Below are positions 5,804-9,913 of a stretch of DNA of 9,913 bases, piece after piece. Origin of the DNA: Candidatus Aminicenantota bacterium. Its GTDB lineage: Bacteria > Acidobacteriota > Aminicenantia > UBA2199. The notes under the pieces are model-generated. The model saw only the letters and a list, made by a program, of their open reading frames with translations. It was not told where the DNA came from and searched no databases. The stretch's first letter is position 1; each line of letters begins with the position of its first letter. Where the stretch lies: positions 1 through 9,913 of the forward strand of contig JAGLQA010000308.1 of assembly GCA_023137075.1 (NCBI GenBank). The letters run 5' to 3'. The position numbers and the translations under genes were made by a program.

Positions 5804-7507
5804 TCAATTGATATAACCTAAGGCTTTCAGCGCGTTTAATTCTTCTTTACTAAATTTAACCGGTGCTTCGCTCTTGCGGATATTACGTTTATCCAATTTA
5901 TATTTTTTTAATTTTTTTTTCAACTGCATAATGATCTTCTTGAATTTTTTTTGGTTATATCCATTATTTAATTCCCCCGGGTCCTCCGCCAACATGTAAT
6001 ATTCTTTGTGAAGTTCGATAAGATTATCGTTAATATTAACACTCTTGGATTTGAACAGGCGAAAAGCCAGGCATTGCGTGTTATTGCCTACTCCTATATC
6101 CGCATGTGACCGGCACGGAGTTAATGACTTGATGGTGACTATTTTTTCCCCAACTGCCGGTAAGGGAATGTTGATGATTTGCGTCTTTGGTGTTATCTCC
6201 AATTGGTCTAAGACTTTCCCGTCCAATAATACCTGGATGGTTCGATTCCTACGAAAGGAGCTTATAATCAATTCCAGTGACTCGCCAGTCGTCTTTATGC
6301 CTGCGCGTTCACGGAACCATCTATATTTCTGCTCCTTTTGTTTTGAAAAAATAACACCTTCAATTAATTTTTCTTTTGTTGTCTGAATGGAGTTGAAAAT
6401 TTTTCCATCTAAATCGAGCTCCGCATAACTGTATGGGCCGGGACGGTTTTTAATATTTAAAATATCGATGCCATCGATATGACCGGGTACCGGTATTTTT
6501 AGTAAGGATAATATTGTCGGTAAGATGTCAACCTGGTTTGCTATGCTATTTACTTCCTTGTGAATCCCGTTAGGTAAACGGATGATGAGGGGAACCCTCA
6601 ACTGCTCTTCATAGAGTGTCTGTCCATGTAAAAGCCCTCCATGTTCAAAAAATTCCTCGCCGTGGTCGGAGGTGACAATGATGATGGAATTTGAGTACAC
6701 ATTCTTTTCTTTCAAAGTTTGTATTAAGTTACCGATCATTTTATCATTAAACAATACTTCGTCGTCGTAGGCATTTATCATTTCCTCTATTGTTTTAAGC
6801 CGTTGGCTTTTATTCATCGAATAAAGTGCCCTTGAACGAAAAAAACTCATCGGAAATGTTGTTTTATTTGATTTTGAAAAATATTTTTCTCTTGGAGTAT
6901 AGGGCACGTGGGGATCTATATAGTGTATGTATATGAAGTTGTTGGACGTATTTTTCAGTTTTTGAATAGATTGCAAAAGGTCTCCGTTTAAATGCCCGGT
7001 TATTACATGCATGTTGGGATAATCGTCTTTCAGTGTTTCTCCGGCGGTAAAAAAATCTTTATAACCTTGATTAAAGCCGACCGCCACCCCGACATTCACA
7101 TTTTGCACAAAAGCGTAAGAATGATAACCATGCTTCCCCAGGATTTCCGGAAGTAAAATTACCTCTTCCGAGAGCCGCTGTTCCCTTGTGTTGGCGCCAT
7201 GATTCTTCGGGTATAATCCTGTCAATATCGATGCGGTGCTTGACCGGGTCCACGAGCTTTGGGCCAGCATATTTTTAAATATAATTCCTTCATTCGCTAA
7301 CCGGTCTATTACCGGGCTTGTGTTCCTGGAATAACCATAGCAGCCTAAATGGTCCGCCCTTAAGGTGTCGACGACAATGAGAATAACATTTGCGTTGGGA
7401 TATGTGGGGCAAGTGAGATCATCATTTTGGTCGAATAGCAAATGGTAAACCACCACTATAGTTAATAACAGTACTGCAACAATTAAAACATATTTTATTC
7501 TATTCAT
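5804..7507 (-). CDS. Membrane-anchored sulfatase-like enzyme (Thr nucleophile)
   Basis: A 567-residue alkaline-phosphatase-superfamily enzyme. Residues 5-23 form one strong N-terminal membrane helix, so the body is probably outside the membrane. Metal and active-site motifs: NVILIVVDTLRADHLGCYGY (40-59; D47), QSSWTRSSTASILTGLYP (83-100), HYIDPHVPY (195-203) and TSDHGEEFFEHGGLLHG (279-295; D281, H282, H294). By spacing to the following TG, T87 occupies the place of the formylglycine Cys/Ser; the usual C-x-P-S-R is T-x-S-S-T. Thr nucleophiles are known in phosphoethanolamine and phosphoglycerol transferases of this superfamily, so phospho-group transfer or hydrolysis on a glycan is as likely as sulfate removal. 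Residues 393-490 form a beta-rich insert resembling the tail of the neighbouring FkbM protein. The C-terminus has a Lys-rich helix (518-546) and ends ALKALGYIN, a common ending in this family. ATG 7507 has AGGAG seven bases upstream. Confidence 0.87.
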   Translation of the reverse strand: MNRIKYVLIVAVLLLTIVVVYHLLFDQNDDLTCPTYPNANVILIVVDTLRADHLGCYGYSRNTSPVIDRLANEGIIFKNMLAQSSWTRSSTASILTGLYPKNHGANTREQRLSEEVILLPEILGKHGYHSYAFVQNVNVGVAVGFNQGYKDFFTAGETLKDDYPNMHVITGHLNGDLLQSIQKLKNTSNNFIYIHYIDPHVPYTPREKYFSKSNKTTFPMSFFRSRALYSMNKSQRLKTIEEMINAYDDEVLFNDKMIGNLIQTLKEKNVYSNSIIIVTSDHGEEFFEHGGLLHGQTLYEEQLRVPLIIRLPNGIHKEVNSIANQVDILPTILSLLKIPVPGHIDGIDILNIKNRPGPYSYAELDLDGKIFNSIQTTKEKLIEGVIFSKQKEQKYRWFRERAGIKTTGESLELIISSFRRNRTIQVLLDGKVLDQLEITPKTQIINIPLPAVGEKIVTIKSLTPCRSHADIGVGNNTQCLAFRLFKSKSVNINDNLIELHKEYYMLAEDPGELNNGYNQKKFKKIIMQLKKKLKKYKLDKRNIRKSEAPVKFSKEELNALKALGYIN

Positions 7508-7533
7508 TTTTTATCTCCTAAACGCAGCTTCAC
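7504..7533 (-). other. Possible 9-codon leader ORF overlapping the sulfatase start
   Basis: A GTG at 7533 is preceded by a very good ribosome site (GGGGAGGAG within 7541-7550, seven bases away). It opens nine codons (MKLRLGDKK) ending in a TGA that overlaps the ATG of the sulfatase-like gene as ATGA. The sulfatase gene also has its own AGGAG inside this frame. This could be a translational-coupling leader or a chance arrangement. Confidence 0.3.
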
Positions 7534-7559
7534 CTATACGCTCCTCCCCGCATGTGAGG

Positions 7560-7703
7560 TCACCATTTGCCATCCTCTTCGTATCCGTACTTCACGAGTA
7601 GATCATTACGGCACACTTTGCCCATGACCTGGTGAATCCGATTGGAACCGCATTTATGCTGACTCCAATAGGCTAACAATGGCAGATGTTCAGTTTTTGT
7701 CAT
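7560..7703 (-). CDS. Possible small ORF, 47 codons, unknown
   Basis: An open frame in the 203-base spacer between the FkbM gene and the sulfatase-like gene. It begins MTKTEHLPLLAYWSQ and ends KYGYEEDGKW, with two cysteines (residues 18 and 31) and a basic middle. I recognise no family and see no membrane segment. Its ATG (7703) lies eight bases after the FkbM stop and has no convincing ribosome site; another ATG at 7710 opens only six codons. It could be a small protein coupled to FkbM termination, the remnant of a larger gene, or chance. The aromatic-rich and charged composition reads like protein-coding sequence, but at 47 codons this is weak support. Confidence 0.3.
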   Translation of the reverse strand: MTKTEHLPLLAYWSQHKCGSNRIHQVMGKVCRNDLLVKYGYEEDGKW

Positions 7704-7710
7704 TTTTCAT

Positions 7711-8829
7711 TTATGTAACGTTGTATTGAAAATCGAGTAAGCGAAAATAATAATTTTGACCGCCGGTCTCGATTTTTTCCGATGCGGTGGAGATTTTAAC
7801 TTCCACTTCGGAGTTCGGTGGTAAAACGATCGTTTTTTTATACCTTATTTGCCCTTTGATTTTAAGCCGGTCGCTGAGCTTCCCATTCAGCCGGATTTCA
7901 GTCTCGGATTTTTTGGAGGAGGCAAGTTGAATAAAGGTTTTAATAGTGATTTTTTTTCGGAAACCGCTGTTATTCAAGATGTAAAAAGTCCCTTTTTTAC
8001 CGGCCCAACGCCAGGTTTTATTCCCTTGCTCCTCCGGGCGGAGAAATCCATCCGCCCAGACGATATTAACCTCATCTTTCTCCCAGCGGCGAAACCAATC
8101 CCATTCGAAAGGTTTTTTTAAAGGAACCCGCTCCCTTAAATAACTGTCCTGCTTAACAAAACATGCGTCCAATTGACCCAGGGCATGATCGACAGAGCGG
8201 CGGTGGAAGCTGATAATGTCGTAAAGAACATATCCTTTTTTTTCCATATAAAATATAATTTCACTGAACAGGGGATGGTGGTGGCCCAGAAATCTATAGA
8301 GTGACACTTCCAAAATAAAAACCTCTGTTTTAGCGAACAATTTGCTTGCACCTTCGAGTACTTCCAACTCAAAGCCCTGCACATCGATCTTCACCAACTC
8401 CGGCAGGGCGATTTCCCATTCCCTGATTAAATCATCAATGGTCCTGGTTTCAACTACCCGCCGTTCGAATATTTCAGGTACTGACTTCATCGGTTCAGGG
8501 GTACAATAGGAGCCTGATTCGGAAGGTTTAACTATCAATTCGCCGGTGCCCGATTTCTTCCCTAAAGCGACGTTAAACCAGCGCGCACCCTCATGGGCGG
8601 CACAAAATTTGTCTAATGTACCTTTCATCTCTTTTAACGGCTCGAACATGATGATCCCGGCGCCCGGGAATACCGCCAACGCTTCCTCCGTCCATTGACC
8701 TTTATAGGCGCCGATGTCGAAAATCGTTGTGCACTTAAATCCTTTGGCATCGAGAAAGTGGAGGAAATCGCGCATATACTCTATCGGTAGCCAGGCGCTC
8801 TTGGATAGGTTTTTATTCTCTGTTATCAT
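7711..8829 (-). CDS. FkbM family methyltransferase with C-terminal beta-rich domain
   Basis: A 372-residue protein. Residues 32-215 form an FkbM-type SAM-dependent methyltransferase: TTIFDIGAYKGQWTEEAL (34-51) is motif I, MFEPLKEM (61-68) is the acidic loop region, VETRTIDDLI (126-135) precedes KIDVQGFELEVLEGA (147-161), the FkbM hallmark, and ILEVSLYRF (172-180) follows. FkbM enzymes usually O-methylate sugars of antibiotics or surface glycans. Residues 271-369 form a separate segment of short beta strands with LNGKLSDRL (314-322), PPNSEVEVKI (337-346) and YFRLLDF (361-367). A similar arrangement occurs in the sulfatase-like protein encoded next, suggesting a shared glycan-binding-like module. 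ATG 8829 lies 48 bases after the preceding gene, and its ribosome site (GTGAG) is weak. Methylation target unknown; O-methylation of the glycan assembled by this operon is inferred. Confidence 0.85.
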   Translation of the reverse strand: MITENKNLSKSAWLPIEYMRDFLHFLDAKGFKCTTIFDIGAYKGQWTEEALAVFPGAGIIMFEPLKEMKGTLDKFCAAHEGARWFNVALGKKSGTGELIVKPSESGSYCTPEPMKSVPEIFERRVVETRTIDDLIREWEIALPELVKIDVQGFELEVLEGASKLFAKTEVFILEVSLYRFLGHHHPLFSEIIFYMEKKGYVLYDIISFHRRSVDHALGQLDACFVKQDSYLRERVPLKKPFEWDWFRRWEKDEVNIVWADGFLRPEEQGNKTWRWAGKKGTFYILNNSGFRKKITIKTFIQLASSKKSETEIRLNGKLSDRLKIKGQIRYKKTIVLPPNSEVEVKISTASEKIETGGQNYYFRLLDFQYNVT

Positions 8830-8877
8830 TGGTAGTACTCACGATTATGGTGAAAATTATATGATACTTTCCGTTAA

Positions 8878-9855
8878 CTATTTATTCGATTTTTTTAGCT
8901 GCTCTATTTCTCTTTCAAGCTCTTTGATTCTCTTGTCTCTTTCCTCCAGTTCTATACGAGTTGGGATGTAATTTGATGCTTTATAGGGAGAAAATCCAAA
9001 CTCGGGCTCGGCAGAGCCCACATAAGAGGCACAGAAATGGCCGGAGACGCGGGTCATAATTTCTGTTGCCGCAATCGGATCTGCAGGGCTCAAACTTTTG
9101 CCCGGGTTCTCACTTATTTTAGATATCCCGGTTAAGCTTTTTATCAATTCAAATCCGGTTCTCTTTAACCAGGCTTCAACACAGCGGCGATTCGGGAGAA
9201 ACCAATTGGATGTGTCTTTAAGAAATGAAGTTTCGACAAAAGCAGCATAGGGGAGATCGTTCACGGTTTCAAGTTCTCCGGAAAAAGCTGCCGGGCAGGA
9301 TTCTTTCGTAATATATTGAAGGTTACATCCATCCTGCATTTGTGTATCCTTATTGTAAAAGAAACCGTCACCAAGCTGACCGCCGCAAAACAAGAGTGTA
9401 TTCTCTTGAGAAACGCCATTAATCCGTTCGAATGCCAAAATAGGGTGTTTCATATGGTAAAAGACACCGAAGAAGGTAATATAATCGAATGTCCCCATGA
9501 ATTCCTTATTTAAATCATACACACTCATTATCTTATGATCCACAGTTGAATTACGCATTGTTTGAACAAGGGCAAAACCGGAAAATGTCGGCTCTTGGAC
9601 ATCTATTGCCGTCACATTGGCCCCCATATCTTCTAAATAAAAAGCTAGTGCGCCGTCAGAGGCTCCGATTTCAAGAACTCGCTTATCTTTAAAGTTTACA
9701 GGATCGAAGCCCAGTTTTTTAAAGAGATTGTTGTAGTTAATTTCCATGCGACCATTTGTGAAGATACCGGATCCTTTTACTACTTCATAGGTGTAACGAA
9801 ACTTCTTCGGACCTTCTTCCCTCAATCTTTTCTCAATTATTTCCTTATTTATCAT
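8878..9855 (-). CDS. Class I SAM methyltransferase (CmoB-like fold) with C-terminal coiled coil
   Basis: A 325-residue protein. RVLEIGASDGALAFYLEDMG (59-78) is the SAM-binding motif I, TAIDV (82-86) provides the ribose-binding Asp, and FFGVFYHMKHPILAFERI (128-145) resembles the LYH-x-x-x-P segment of CmoB and related DUF1698 methyltransferases. NWFLPNRRCVEAWLKRTGFE (217-236) matches the C-terminal end of that domain. Residues 297-324 are a heptad-like, highly charged helix predicted to form a short coiled coil, as in some chain-modifying enzymes of polysaccharide loci where it holds a complex together. A tRNA role is unlikely because of the glycan neighbourhood and this tail. I infer methylation of a glycan intermediate; the acceptor is unknown. 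ATG 9855 follows a modest AGAGAG site. It is the first gene of the unit visible here and lies just after a likely promoter. Confidence 0.82.
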   Translation of the reverse strand: MINKEIIEKRLREEGPKKFRYTYEVVKGSGIFTNGRMEINYNNLFKKLGFDPVNFKDKRVLEIGASDGALAFYLEDMGANVTAIDVQEPTFSGFALVQTMRNSTVDHKIMSVYDLNKEFMGTFDYITFFGVFYHMKHPILAFERINGVSQENTLLFCGGQLGDGFFYNKDTQMQDGCNLQYITKESCPAAFSGELETVNDLPYAAFVETSFLKDTSNWFLPNRRCVEAWLKRTGFELIKSLTGISKISENPGKSLSPADPIAATEIMTRVSGHFCASYVGSAEPEFGFSPYKASNYIPTRIELEERDKRIKELEREIEQLKKSNK

Positions 9856-9880
9856 CGTAAAATACTCTCTTTTTTCTTAT

Positions 9881-9909
9881 TTTCTATAATAATGCCTTAA
9901 AGCTGTCAA
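9881..9909 (-). promoter_or_regulatory. Likely sigma-A-type promoter of the operon
   Basis: On the minus strand a perfect TTGACA (9909-9904) is followed by an AT-rich spacer and candidate -10 boxes: TAGAAA at 17 bases (9886-9881) or TATAGA at 15 bases (9888-9883). Both match the TATAAT consensus at four of six positions. Transcription would begin about 20 bases before the first methyltransferase ribosome site. Every following gene is in the same direction with no visible terminator, so this promoter may drive the whole window. Confidence 0.5.
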
Positions 9910-9913
9910 ATTT

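Noticed and set aside
6045..6386. A 113-codon open frame on the plus strand
   Set aside because: It is antisense to the sulfatase-like gene, which has clear catalytic motifs, and it has no recognisable domain. The frame is explained by the codon pattern of the opposite strand.
8856..8861. Perfect TATAAT (minus strand) 27 bases before the FkbM start
   Set aside because: No acceptable -35 box is found 16-18 bases upstream and there is no extended -10 TG. It is likely to be chance in an AT-rich gap, although a weak internal promoter cannot be excluded.
1..9913. Mobile elements, CRISPR arrays, rRNA, tRNA
   Set aside because: No transposase, integrase, regularly spaced repeats, or clover-leaf/ribosomal RNA signatures were seen on either strand.

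Overview
The window is one strand of tightly packed bacterial genes for building and decorating a cell-surface glycan. All convincing genes run on the minus strand, so transcription goes from position 9913 towards 1. The Shine-Dalgarno sites are strong (AGGAG/AAGGAGG types), TTG starts appear plausible for two genes, spacing is short, and base composition is moderate to AT-rich. This would suit a Gram-positive of the Bacillota/Clostridia kind, but that guess is weak: no rRNA, tRNA or lineage-specific marker is present.

Layout in transcription order. A likely promoter (9881-9909) precedes a class I methyltransferase with a C-terminal coiled coil (8878-9855). An FkbM-type methyltransferase with an extra beta-rich C-terminal domain follows (7711-8829). 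A roughly 200-base spacer comes next, holding a possible 47-codon ORF and a 9-codon leader-like ORF. Then comes a membrane-anchored sulfatase/alkaline-phosphatase-superfamily enzyme (5804-7507) with Thr in place of the formylglycine Cys/Ser.

A sugar-acid activation block follows: NeuA-like cytidylyltransferase (5092-5760), inositol-monophosphatase-family phosphatase (4277-5038), D-2-hydroxyacid dehydrogenase (3363-4199), Gfo/Idh/MocA oxidoreductase (2378-3370), GmhA-like SIS isomerase (1814-2377), 6-phosphogluconolactonase homologue (1030-1812) and a DUF115 protein resembling CMP-sugar sialyltransferases (180-1028). The last five overlap or lie within one base of each other. A partial unrecognised gene (1-107) runs off the left edge.

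The central inference is that these seven genes fit one another as a complete oxidative route to a CMP-activated, non-deoxy 2-ulosonic acid. Ketose-P is isomerised to aldose-P (SIS), oxidised at C1 to a lactone (Gfo/Idh/MocA), hydrolysed to aldonate-P (lactonase), oxidised at C2 to 2-keto-aldonate-P (D-2-hydroxyacid dehydrogenase), dephosphorylated (IMPase) and coupled to CMP (NeuA-like). The DUF115 protein could then transfer it. This would avoid the PEP-condensing synthase (NeuB/KdsA type) used for sialic acids and Kdo; no such synthase is in the window. Each family assignment rests on visible motifs; the assembled pathway is a hypothesis.
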